Part shown: one piece after another, positions 36,580 through 47,640 of the stretch
Position numbering within the stretch: the stretch's first letter is position 1
Layout of the letters: each line of letters opens with the position of its first letter
Assembly: GCA_013397935.1 (NCBI GenBank)
Contig: VZRN01005169.1
Span: 2,592,935 to 2,656,934, forward strand
DNA length: 64,000 bases
Reading direction: 5' to 3'
Source of the DNA: Dasyornis broadbenti
Lineage: Eukaryota; Chordata; Aves; Passeriformes; Dasyornithidae
Made by a program: the position numbers and the translations under genes
The notes under the pieces: model-generated
The model's input: the letters and a program-made list of their open reading frames with translations, nothing else
Database searches by the model: none
What the model was told of the DNA's origin: nothing

Positions 36580-37415
36580 GCAATATTTGGAATAAACAAG
36601 TAGAACATAAGGCAGCTACCCAAGTCGAAAATTAACATCTCGATCTTGATCTAGAAGTTTCTTGTTCTCATGGAAAAGTCTACTCACAAGTTAAACAAAA
36701 GCAAAAAATGTGATCCTAAGCAAAAAAACCAAACAACCCAAGGGCTGATCATAAAATGCTTAGTAAGGAAGGAAATACACAGAATAATCATCAATTTAAA
36801 GGTCCCTTTTGATGAACAGGAACACCTACAAGCATCCGAAGGGTGACGAAACTACCGAGCTGTGTGATCCCGCTATCAGAACCGCATCTCTTGTTCAAGA
36901 AAAATTACCACAGCTTCTCTATGTCTCTCAGGCTGCTGAGTATGACCTTTGCGGGGCTAAAAGAGGCAAAAAAGAGAATTGCAAGGCTTTCAAATATTTT
37001 TGTAGTAGAACAGTATCTGTGTCTTACACAAACCCTTTTGTTTGGTTCTTTCAAGTCCAGACTTCTCCATTTACACAGGGATGTCACTGACAACACAAAT
37101 AGGCCTTCAGGCTGATATTGTAACTTTTGCTTTTCTATAAAATGGGGAGATTGGAAAAAGAAAATGTTTGCTGCAAAGACGTTGTTTACCATTAAAGTTT
37201 AATATCCAGAGTACTCACAGACTGACTTCATCACGAGCCTTGGTACGGTTGTGTAGGAGAAGGAATAACAGGGTTGAAGTATCACACCTTTTTGCAAAAT
37301 TAACTTGTTGGAAAGGACAGGTTGAAATTTCTGATCTGAGCTTTAAAACAAAAATCTAAATGTATTTACTTATGTTTATAATCTATTCTGTGGTCTAATT
37401 CACCAGCTGAGATTT

Positions 37416-37465
37416 CATGGAATCATAGAATGGTTTGGGTTAGAAGGGACTGTAAAGATAATTTC
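37416..37465 (-). mobile_element. CR1 LINE, extreme 3' tail
   Basis: The plus strand reads CATGGAATCATAGAATGGTT, TGGGTTAGAAGGGACTGTAA and AGATAATTTCACTGG. This is the reverse complement of the last 50 or so bases of the CR1 subfamily also found at 47498 and 63412. Confidence 0.85.
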
Positions 37466-40400
37466 ACTGGTGAGTGAACTATTAAGATATATCATAACTA
37501 TGACTAACATTGATTTAAACACTGCATTTTCTAATAACCGTCAGCGACCATAGCACATAATTCCCTTTAGACATTTCGAATACCTGGCATAGTTCACAAG
37601 TTTTCATTTACTGAAGTCGTACAGACCCCATAAGGATTTCACTTTTTAGGACAGCAGGGTTTTAGACCTTAGGATGGCAGAGGGAGACTTTTATTGCAAA
37701 ATCTCAAGCACAGGAAAACAAAATAAAGTGCTCAAATACAGGAAAGCACCCTAAATTTCCTGTCTTTCCCACCTTTAAATCTCTTGATTGTGTGGCTCAC
37801 CTCACAATTTAAAGGATGTGGTGACTGATGAATATTGTGTGAATAATTAAAATTTCAACAGCAAAGAAAGACCCTCTTAAATCTTGATGAACTAAGTCAT
37901 GCTTTTTAACTGTGCTTTGTAGAGTATTTTTATTAAAATTATGATGATTTATGATTAATTGACCCATACCAGAAAAATGTAATAAAAAAATCAGAATTTT
38001 GCACACTTTTTCTTCCCCTTCTTGTTTCTTGACATTTATGTCTTTAACTGGGAAGCTATTTTTTTCTTTGTCTGACAATCTCTAACTTATATTGGAAACA
38101 TATTTGAATAGCCTATGCCTGTTTCTTTGAGATTGCATTAGGCTATTGATGACAGTTAAACCAGAATGCATTTTTAAACTGAAATTCAGAGCGTGTCAGA
38201 ACAGAAACTGAAGTCTCTTAGGTGTTTGAATAGATTATCAAGATGATATTTTATCAGTATTAGGGATATTATAAATGTATTTATATTGCAGGAAAATAGA
38301 TTCTAAGGCATTTAACACAAAAGACACATTATATTGATTTCTACCAATCCCTTAGAAATTCCATTCAGTAATATTTTTTGTCCTGTGGTTCTAAAACAAT
38401 ATAAGTTGTGATGAGATAAGGCTATTGCACTTTTAATTGCCCTTTCTAAAAGGGAAATTACTCTGCACAGCCCTCTACCTGGTTGTTTGCTTTCTGAATG
38501 CTTTCAAAGCAGAAGCCTGTACTGAAATATTAACACATCCTGAAATTGTGTTATCTTAATCTTATTAGAGAACAGCTGGGTAGATGTGGTATAGACACCC
38601 CTTTCTCTCCACCTCATTCTCATGCAGATTAAATTATATCACCTTTTTTTTTTTTTTAGTTGCTCTCCTAGAAACCCGTTCTTGTCACTGGGACTTCAAC
38701 AGTTGAACTTTGGTGAGACATGGGAGCCAGAATCCACTGAAGGCATTTCCACCACTGTTAAATATAGATTCTCATTTTCCTTCTGTTCCCAGTGGCCTCA
38801 GTGTCCACATTATCTTGAAAATTGTTTGGCTCTTTGCTTCTCTTTGGGTGTGAATCAACTCCTGTGCACCCTTAAACACAGCTGCAGTTCCAGGGACAGC
38901 AAGTGAAGCATTGTAAGGGAGAAACTCATCTGGATTTGGGTTGCTTTGCCTTATGCATTCCTCCAGCACTGTTCCAGGGAGCTTTCTACCCTCACACACT
39001 TCACTCAGTGTCTTAGCACTGATCAGCTACAGAACACATACTCTCAGATTCTGCTACAGAAATAATGCTTTGATGGCCTTCAGCATAGCCCTTGAGTCTT
39101 TCCAGAAACTTTAAAAATAAAGCAACAGAAAAAAAACTCTAAACAACAAAACCCAATACTTATATTTTATGATTGCAGGGCACCCCTTAAGAACTAAATC
39201 TTTATAGGAGGGAGCACGGCATGGCACTCTGCTGCAGAGGCTGTGTGGTGAGCTCCAAGCTCTGTGAAACCAAGCACTCTGCACAGGGTTGATTTATGTT
39301 TGCGTTCTTTATAACTTGTCCTTGTGGCCTTGTCCTGGAAGGGAAAGGAGATATGGGGTTGTAGCAAGAGTGACCCTGGATATGCCCAAAGCAGCCAGGT
39401 CCATAGGAGGTGATGACCACAATCAATTTGCCATGAGCAGCAAATCCCTGTGTAGGCTCCTAATCCCCTTTTTTGGAGGACAGCACAGTGACTCAGAACA
39501 GCCCTGTCATTGCTCAGCCTGAGATCGAGGGGTGGGAAGAGCCCTCACAAATATAGAGTTTACAAATAACAGTAAATTACTGATTCTGATACTTGCTGCC
39601 ACGAGCTCAGAGAATGTTGATTTTTCTCTGCCTACAGTCCTGTTTCTCCCCTTGAAAATCCCTCACAGGCCAGTGTATGCTCTCTGGAGGATGGCATCCT
39701 CTTAAGTTAGGTGTTCTTGACCCATCCTGCCATATACTGCATCTTCCCAAAGCACCTAACTTTAAATAAGTGCTTGATTTTAGACTATATGGACATACTG
39801 TATTTCCCTAAGTTATGCAGAAGAAAGATGCTATCAAAGTGGAAAGCTTAGTAATTTTTAAGAAAAAAAAGAATAAAAAGAAGGAGTTTTAAGAAACTTC
39901 AGAAAATTATTTCTGTTTTGCAGGTGAGTAATCACAAATCTTAGAAGACTTAAATGATCCGTGCTCAGTAGCAGGGTTAGATAGGAAGGGAACCTCATTT
40001 TGCTATTGTGAGCCTGCTGTCTCTCACTGTCACGCCACTCTCACCAGTAAAGCGATCACAGAACCACTCTTCCTTCCTCTCTCATGCTTTGCGTGTCCTT
40101 TGAAATGGCAAAATATCTTCTTGCTATAGACATCAGTGTAATAAGTCTAAAACACTTTGTAGGTGTCTTTTTAAAATGTGATGGACCATTTAGCTTGGTG
40201 TGTTTGGGTCTCGACACATTATGCACACATAAAAATATTCTAGGCCTTGTGGAGACCAATTGAAAAGGAATTTTCCAAGTGTGCTTTTTAACAGAAAATT
40301 AGATGAGCAGGAGCCAATCTTCTTATTTCAGTGGTTTTTTTGTCTGCTGCATCTGCATGTAAAGTTATTTTATGAGCTGAGAGGAATAAACCAAAGACCA

Positions 40401-41220
40401 GACAAAGATCATAGCCAGGAGCTAATTGCCGCATATTAAAAACATTTGGTAAGTAAACTTGGGTACACCAGCAAGGATTTCTGATCTGAATTTTGACAGG
40501 GAACCCTGCACCTCACTTCTCCCTGGTGGAAGAACCAGCACCACACTGCTCTGCAGAGGATGCACGATGGTCTGGGAGAGTAGGTACAAACCTCTTGGAG
40601 TGACCAGGGAGGACTGAGGCTCCCAAGGCTGGAAATAGGCACACACAGGACAAAAGACCATCCTGTCCCTTGCATAACTTAGAAAAGTGGGAAGTTTGCA
40701 AGCTCTCCTTGCAAGGAATGGGCAAGGTAATTTATTACAAATATTCTGTCCCTGTGTGATAAAATTCCTGTAGCTGTAGGACTGGTAACATCTGTGTACT
40801 TCCCTGAAAACCTCAAAGGCAGACTTGGGATATTGTCCTCCTGCCTCAGTTTCCTTTCCCCTCTGGCAGAATAAAAATGCTGACCTGTGCAACCACCAAC
40901 ACAACATTTAGAACCATCAATGTAGATTTGCTTTTAAAGGAAACACTATATAAAATTGTATGAACAAGGCTTGTTGAAAGATGCAGTTGGCTGGTGCAGC
41001 TCCAGTGCATCCAGGGGAACATCCCAGGCTACACCAAGCTGCTGAACACTCCCCTGGTCACACATAAGGAGTAAGGATTTGACCCCTGGGGCTACTGTGG
41101 GGCAACTACTCAGTGTTCACTTGTGGTAGATGTTGCAGTGTTTTGTAGTTGTTCTCTCCCTCCTGCTATTTACACTGCAAAGAGATAAAGAGCAAAGGAA
41201 ACAGAGATGAGCTGATGGGC
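37466..41220. other. About 3.8 kb of non-coding DNA
   Basis: No gene is seen. The longest open frame (40422-40907, minus, 161 codons) overlaps two other open minus-strand frames and resembles nothing I know. An old SINE-like piece lies at 39908-39992. T and A runs occur at about 38646-38659 and 39863-39870. Confidence 0.6.
39908..39992 (-). repeat. MIR/CORE-SINE-like fragment
   Basis: ATTTCTGTTTTGCAGGTGAG, AAGACTTAAATGATCCGTGC and TCAGTAGCAGGGTTAGATAG follow the antisense MIR order ('CCCATTTTACAGATGAGG...TTAAGTGACTTGCCC...GTCAGTGGCAGAG'). It is weaker than the pieces at 20073 and 21149. Confidence 0.42.
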
Positions 41221-41720
41221 TTCCTCCCTCTCTGTAACAAGACGAAGGTTAATTTATCAAGAGGAACTGCTGCGGATTTCTTGAGATACGTAAATCTTTA
41301 AGCCCAAGTAATCACCATTGCCAAGCTAGCCTGCTCAATGGGATAAAATGTCTTCCCCGTGCCCACTGAGTGGGAAATCAGTTGATTAGAGGCATTTTCA
41401 CCACCCAAAAGCTTTCCTGCATGCTGCCTTTAGATGACCTTTTTAAATCCCACCAAATCCAAGCTGGCTTCCCACCATGTTGCTAATAGTTTGATCTGTG
41501 ACCTGCTAATGAGGTACATATTGTTTCACCTCCAGTAAAGGTATTAGGATGTCTACGCCGTTCTGCAGCACCACGGAGATTATAGCTGCTTGCGCCAGGA
41601 GGAAAAGGAATTTCCAGGGCATAAGTCATCATTTAGAGTTATTAACAAAGGGATTTATTATGTTGCTCTGTTTCAAACGGCAGTGTACATGATGCCTAGA
41701 GCATGCCAGAGTGCAGCTAC
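41221..41720. other. Candidate conserved non-coding element
   Basis: This 500-base block has no visible repeat and no long A or T run. It is richer in CpG than its neighbours (for example GCTGCGGA, ATACGTAA, CTACGCCG, TTGCGCCA and CACGTG), and it holds TAAT, TGCTAAT and CACGTG words typical of developmental enhancers. Conservation cannot be seen from one sequence. This is an inference only. Confidence 0.25.
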
Positions 41721-43917
41721 CTACCACATAATGTCCTAATGAATCACCACGTGCTGGAGGAGCTGTAGAACCTCAACATTCAATCTCCCGTTTCTCCCCC
41801 CACACACCAAATTGACAAATAAGGCCATAATGGCTTTGCACTTTTATCAGGTAAAAGTGATCTCAGGAAGATGAGTACATTGAAACCGCATCGAGAAGAA
41901 TGTGGGGTGGGGGGGAAATCCACTTTTGGGGGGGAAAAAAAAGAAAAAGAGAGAGAGAGAAAGTCTTGGTGTAGCAAACCAGCTTTAATGCAAAGTTAAA
42001 TGTCAACCCTTACCCCCACGGGCATGGGGGGCACTGTCTGTGCCCAGACAGTCAATGGGATCTTTAACCATGACTTCAGGGCTTGCAGAGTCAAGTCCTA
42101 CTGAAAAAGAACCTTGCTTTCCAGAGGTGGGAAGATGAGGCTGACTAAAGGCTATTGAATCCTGCCTGTCCACGCTTGCCCCCTCTGTAATTTATTGTAA
42201 TTGAAGGCCAAAGGCTCCATCCTCTAAAACAAGCAGTTAAGAAATAATTACTGGACCAGGGTTCTGCGAGTTTTAATTAAGCAATGTTTAGAGTACATAT
42301 GGAGTTCTCCAGGTGGCAGGAGAGACAAATTATTATTTATTTGCTTTTGCTCATTTTATTTGAATTTTCAGGCTTAAAGGCTAAAAGAACTATGTTTTGT
42401 TCTGATTTTGCTTTCAGTAAAGGTGCTATAAATTTTCTTATTTATTCCATATGGAAGCAGACTCAATTAATATTTATTTGTCTGCAGTTAATAGCTCAAA
42501 TAATCTCTGAAACACCACAGTCCTCTCTGGTTGTGTTTTGGGAGAGGTGGAAAAAAAATCCCAAACATATCATTAAGCTCTGTTTGATAACTGAGGAATT
42601 GTTGGCATTTTTCACCACTCTTTTGATTTCGAATTCTCACTAACGAATTTTTAGGGACAAATTTTCTCCTGGGAAAACCTTCTTTCACCCTCATGAAAGT
42701 TGCTTTATCTTGGAAGAGAGCTAGCCTTTAAATGGACTAAGAAATAAGTTCATCTCCCTCCACAGTCCCTCATCCTCTTCCTCCCTCTCCCTTGCCTACC
42801 CCAACCATGCCTTGTGTTGAACAGTGGGGTTGAAACAAGTCTTGTAGTCCATCCCTTGGCAGATTGTAATATTTCTCCTGCTTCCATTATTTATCCTTCC
42901 AGCTGATGAGCCTTAGGAGTGTGGACTTTTACCTTTTTGGTAAGTTATTAATTCCTTTTGATGGTTTACAGGGGAGAAGGCTGATGGCATCACAAGCAAT
43001 GATTTTTAGGACCATTTGGCATCTCAAAAGAAAGAGTTTCTAAGAAAAGAGAGAAGTCGCACAGGTACCTTCTATTTTTAAAGCAAAGTATGGGTCAAAT
43101 TCTGCTTCCACTGAACTCTGTGGCACAGCTCCCACAGCTTGTGCTAAGAGGAAGCTTGGGCCCAGGGGATGATGATGCCAATGATTATACAGCACATTAT
43201 GCTAAAGAAAAATTAAATCAAATGCAGCTGCTTTTATATAATTCAAAGACAGAACTCAGTGTTTTCTTAAATTATTTTTGGTTTCTTTTCCCCTCTCCCC
43301 TCTCTGCACACTGATTTCTTGCCTACAAAGAAAAGCTTCAAAGAACATAAGTGAATTCAACCCTTTTATTTAAGTTTTGCTTTTTCACCCCCTTTTTTAT
43401 CCATTACAAAAAAAAAAAATTAAAAGAAGTTTCTTCTACTTGGCTGGGATGAAAAAAATCCTTTTTAGTTCCTTTTGTGATGCCTTCATGGTGTTAGGGG
43501 ACTCAAGATTGCTTTAAACGGTGACAAGCTGTTGTCTTGACCTCAGCTTTAGAAAAGTTCCACCATTCTCTTCAGTCACACAAGGATTTCAATGTCTATT
43601 CAGAAAGACTTGTTTTCAAACTAAATTTACAAGCTGCTGCTTACTGGAGCCTAACCTATCCAAAAAGGTAGATCAGAAACCCTCAGTGGTTTTGATAAAA
43701 ACTGCATAATCCAAGCTTGAAATTCACTGTTTTCTACTAAGAGGAAAAAAGTCATCAAGTTAAGAAGAACAGAGTTTTAATGTAAATAGACACATGGCAA
43801 AGTGCAGAATATTTTATCTATTCCTAGAGGGAAGTCTTTAGCTAGAAAAATTTCAGTTTTTATTGAGTCACTGATGTGATTCCACAGTTAAGGGCATTTT
43901 CTTATTGCTGTTCAGGT
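41721..43917. other. Non-coding DNA, AT-rich
   Basis: No gene is seen. A GA-rich tract lies at about 41929-41963 (GGGGGGGAAAAAA then GAGAGAGAGA). A homeodomain-style AATTA-rich block is at 42185-42290 (TTTATTGTAATTG, AATAATTACTGG and TTTTAATTAAG). The open frame at 42284-42643 (plus, 119 codons) is hydrophobic and AT-driven and matches no family. Confidence 0.6.
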
Positions 43918-44040
43918 GCTGATTCATCAAACCTCTGGAGCCCACATGAAACCTGAGCATGTTTGTGGTTCCACTGAGTTCAACAGGGGCACAGTCACAC
44001 AAGGGGAGATATGTGAGTGCCTTTTTGAATCAGGGCCCTA
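43918..44040. repeat. Probable ancient amniote interspersed repeat
   Basis: GCTGATTCATCAAACCTC, GAGCCCACATGAAACCTGAG, CATGTTTGTGGTTCCACTGA, GTTCAACAGGGGCACAGTCA, GTGAGTGCCTTTTTGAATCA and GGGCCCTA follow a repeat I recall from turtle, crocodile and bird DNA ('...GCATGTG...AGTCCCACTGAAGTCAATGGGACTACTCAC...GCTGGATCAGGGCC'). The family name is uncertain. Confidence 0.5.
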
Positions 44041-45909
44041 TGCCAATGACAAAACTTTCATTAGCAAGATCTACCATCAAATAATTTCCACTAGAACATA
44101 ATGTTTGCCTTGTTTTACTAAGTCAGTTGATATTTGGTTCTGCATTTGAATATAAGCAGACATCATTATTAGCAGGTCCTTGACAACCAGTTGTTTTTGT
44201 TAATTGTGGAAATAACATTGCTGATATAATCCTGATAAATGTTAAGGTCTGTACACCTCTTTGCCTTTCTTTACATCCCTCAAGAAAAACCAATTGCAAC
44301 CACATCAACGAACACCCCACAGATCTGGAAGAAGAATGTCTCTGATGTAACTCTACTATTTTTAACGATTTTTCGGATGTGTTCAATGACTGAGAGCATC
44401 TGAAGCTGTGACAAAATAGATAATTTTACACATAATGAGATGCAAAATTTAGCACTTGTATTTTGGAGAATACATTTTTTTTTTCCTTTTTCAGGGACAG
44501 GAGGTGAGAGAAAACTGCCAAGGGGAAAAAAAAAAGAAAGAAGGAGAAACAACTTTTTAATGAAATTGTTAGGGAAATGGCACACTATCGGGTTGCGCAC
44601 ATTCATTTTGCACATATAATGTACTTTGTCCTAGAAGAGGTGTTCATAAAAGCCTCTCAATTCAGTCATTTGACAGATGAGATCTGTTCTTGATGTCACT
44701 CACTGAGTTACAGGTCTCTTCTTCTGTTTTGCTGCTGTGATTCTTATTCCGTTTATCTTTGTGCCCACACAGTATATCAGTATAAATTTATACGTGTGTG
44801 TGCACATTCTATACATACAGACTATCTTTATTATGCAGATGACGGCAGTGTTAAGCTTGCTGCAGAGGGCATCTCTTTCATATTTCAGAGGAATGCTAGG
44901 CAAGAAGATCTATTCTTGAAGCCCACAGTATTAGAATAAGAATGAAATCATTTTCATAGCTATGCAGTGCGGGGAAAAAACAGTAAAACTCTGCAAGCAA
45001 TAGAAGTGGAGCCTTTTTTTTTATGACATGCAGCAAAACAAAACCTTGTGTTGAAAATATTTAGAGCAACCTCAGCACTCAGGAATGGAGTTACTGGGGT
45101 TGATTCAACACCACCCCGTGCTCTGTGCAGTCAGAGAGAAAAGTGGGTGGAAATCATTACTGCCCTCCATCCTGGCACGGGCTTGTTCTGCTCTCACCTC
45201 AGTGCAAATGAGCACAGACACAGCACAGTGTCAACACAGAGCCAAGGTTCTGTGCAAAACAGCAGATTCTCTGTCTTTTAAAATATTTTTCTACTGTTCT
45301 TTTTCGTATGTTTTTAAATTGATGCTGGTGTTCCTATTATTATCAAATTTAAACTGACACATCCATTTCTTGGGCTCAGTTTTCTGTTTTCTACTTAAAG
45401 AAAAGCTTATTAAGCTAGTTCTCTGACCTGTGAAATTACTGAAGTCTCTTTCTGAAGACTTTCAGTGTAGGTTTCCCACAGGCTGGACATTAACTATTGT
45501 CTTCCATGACTTCTCTGGCATCAAGTCATTCTGAGACCTTTTTCCCAGTCCAGACTAATTAGGACTTGCTTATTATTCAGACACCTATTTTTAAAGAATT
45601 CCTCAGGATTCAATACCTTCAGAACTTCAACTCTTTTGATGGATTTTGTTTAAATCAATCAACACTATTCACAAATCCAAAAAACCCAGATCTTGTGAGG
45701 GAGGGATGGACAGCAAACAGTCAATCAAGTAATCAGTGTGATTGCCTCAGAATGATTTTTATTTTGATAAACCAGATTTTTAATTTTTTTTCACAAAAAA
45801 CGATTTTTGAGATTTTTTTATTAATATCCCTAAAAGTAAGGATTCATCTGACTTGTACTTTGTTGCCTAGTTAGGCATCTCTTTGGAAACTGTCTTGTGG
45901 TGGGGAGGG

Positions 45910-45960
45910 TAGACTGAACAACATTTAAATGTTGCTTTCAACTTAAAATATTATGATTTT
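45910..45960 (+). mobile_element. Possible decayed CR1 3' tail
   Basis: GTAGACTGAACAACATTTAA, ATGTTGCTTTCAACTTAAAA and TATTATGATTTT can be laid on a CR1 tail ('TTGGACTAGATGATCTTTGAGGTCCCTTCCAACCTAAACCATTCTATGATT') with many mismatches. The spacing is right but the identity is low. Confidence 0.4.
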
Positions 45961-46374
45961 CTGGTCTAGGATGAGTGGACATGCGTAGAGAGGAGGTGTC
46001 CTGAAATACATACCTCAAGCAAACAGCAAACACATCATATTCATAACAGTTGTATCTATAAGAAACTACTAATAGATGATGCAATGCCAAATGTTTTCTG
46101 AGTGCTGGGTCCTAATTTTACCACAGAGCTTGTCTACCTACACTCAGTGAAGCATAGCTGGTTTTGGATTGGATTCACAAATGAAAATTCTGTACAAAAT
46201 CCTACCTTTGATTCCTTCAAACTATGCACAATCAATCCTCAGAAAATCTAAAAACCAAAGAATTGGAAACTGTGGTGCCTAATAGAACAGCCTTTGGTTC
46301 AGATTGCACCTATAAATGCAAAAAGGGAGCCGGAAAAACAGCATTCTTTGTGTGGTGATTTTTTTTTTTTCCAT

Positions 46375-46580
46375 TAAAAATAATCTGTGTAATTAATTAA
46401 CAATGCATTTGGGAATGATTAAATGCAGAGAAAAGCTGTTGAGAAAGGATTTTAAAAGCTGTGCTACTGTAAATCATTGCAGTGTAAGACTTACTTCTAC
46501 GTAGATAATATATCCCCAAATGCCTTTGAAATTCTGCAATAAGTGAGAGGAATAGAAAATGAAGGGTAAGAGATACTGTA
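46375..46580. other. Candidate conserved non-coding element
   Basis: A repeat-free block holds AATTAATTAACAATGCATTT, GGGAATGATTAAATGC, TGTAAATCATTGCAGTG and TACTTCTACGTAG. These include homeobox-, SOX- and POU-like words. The frame on the minus strand (70 codons) is not convincing. This is an inference from composition only. Confidence 0.22.
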
Positions 46581-47497
46581 AGCAAACTGCTTCTTAACGT
46601 CTCTATCAAGGCAATACATTTTACCTTGGCGCGTTAAAAATGCAAACAGAATCTTTAACTCCTAAGATCAATTGCAAGCACAGAGAAACTCCGGGTTTAG
46701 GAAAAGCATTCTGTCTTGTCAAGCTCACCTTATCATCACGGAAGAATAAACAGCGTAATTATTCTCACCTTTTTGTTTGTTTTCTAATTGGATCATTTAT
46801 TACTTTCGGGATATTCAAATCCACATCAGATTTATAGTGTGAGGCTTCTGAAATATTGCTTTGGTTATAGAAATGTCAAAGCTGGCAGGTAAGCTGTCTT
46901 GTTGCCTCAGGAGTCTTTTGCACGAGCAAAAAATATGGAAAAGGCCTTTAGAATTGAGTAAGTTCAACAATTTGTTTCTGTGTTATACGTGGTTGAAAAC
47001 TCTGTTCTTTCACCGATATTTGAGCTCCATTTATCAGCCTATGGTTTATAACATTGGTGTGCTTGAATCAAACACACAAAGGATGGGATTGTAACCGTTC
47101 TCTTTTGCAGAATGTATTCTACTTCAAGGTTGGCTACAACAGGATTTGGATGACTCTTAACACAATTTTTCTGGTTAGTTACCAAATATCTACAAATGTG
47201 ACCCATGAATGATCCTGGAATGGCTCCTCTGCATTCCTTGTAAATGCTCAAGTGCTCAGACTGTGTCTTATTTAGCAGTGAATGAAGTTTGTGTTCTCTG
47301 GTGCTCAGCAATGCAAGTTTCTGTTGTGCCTTTCACTAAAAAATGCAAAGCAAGGCCTAAAACACCACCATCCAAACACGTACCTTAGGAAATTTGGTTT
47401 AACTCTCTATCTTATGATGTTCAGGAAGTTTACTCATGGGTTCGTAACATCATTTTGTGAGTTAATCCTAATAGTTAGCATATGTACTTCCTTCAGC

Positions 47498-47640
47498 CAT
47501 AGAATCAGAAAATCACAGAATCATAGAATGGTTTGGGTTGGAAGAGACCTTAGAGATCATTCAGTTCCAGCCCCCTGCCATGGGCAGGGACACCTTCCAC
47601 TAGATCAGTTTGCTCAAACCCCGTCCCAGCCTGGCCATGC
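47498..47640 (-). mobile_element. CR1 LINE, 3' end fragment
   Basis: The plus strand reads CCATAGAATCAGAAAATCAC, AGAATCATAGAATGGTTTGG, GTTGGAAGAGACCTTAGAGA, CCCCCTGCCATGGGCAGGGA, CACCTTCCACTAGATCAG and CCAGCCTGGCC. It is well preserved and of the same subfamily as 63412. An open frame at 47282-47710 (plus, 142 codons) crosses it and is therefore partly repeat-derived. Confidence 0.95.

Larger units (their letters stand above)
44041..47497. other. About 3.5 kb of AT-rich non-coding DNA
   Basis: No gene is seen. It contains A/T runs (44476-44485, 44525-44535, 46361-46372), a short GT/TA stretch near 44790-44802, a possible CR1 tail (45910-45960) and a repeat-poor block at 46375-46580. Open frames stay under 115 codons. 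Confidence 0.6.

Noticed and set aside
40981..41090. GC-richer stretch that looks like an exon or CR1 piece
   Set aside because: No CR1 word matches and no frame is long; it could not be assigned.
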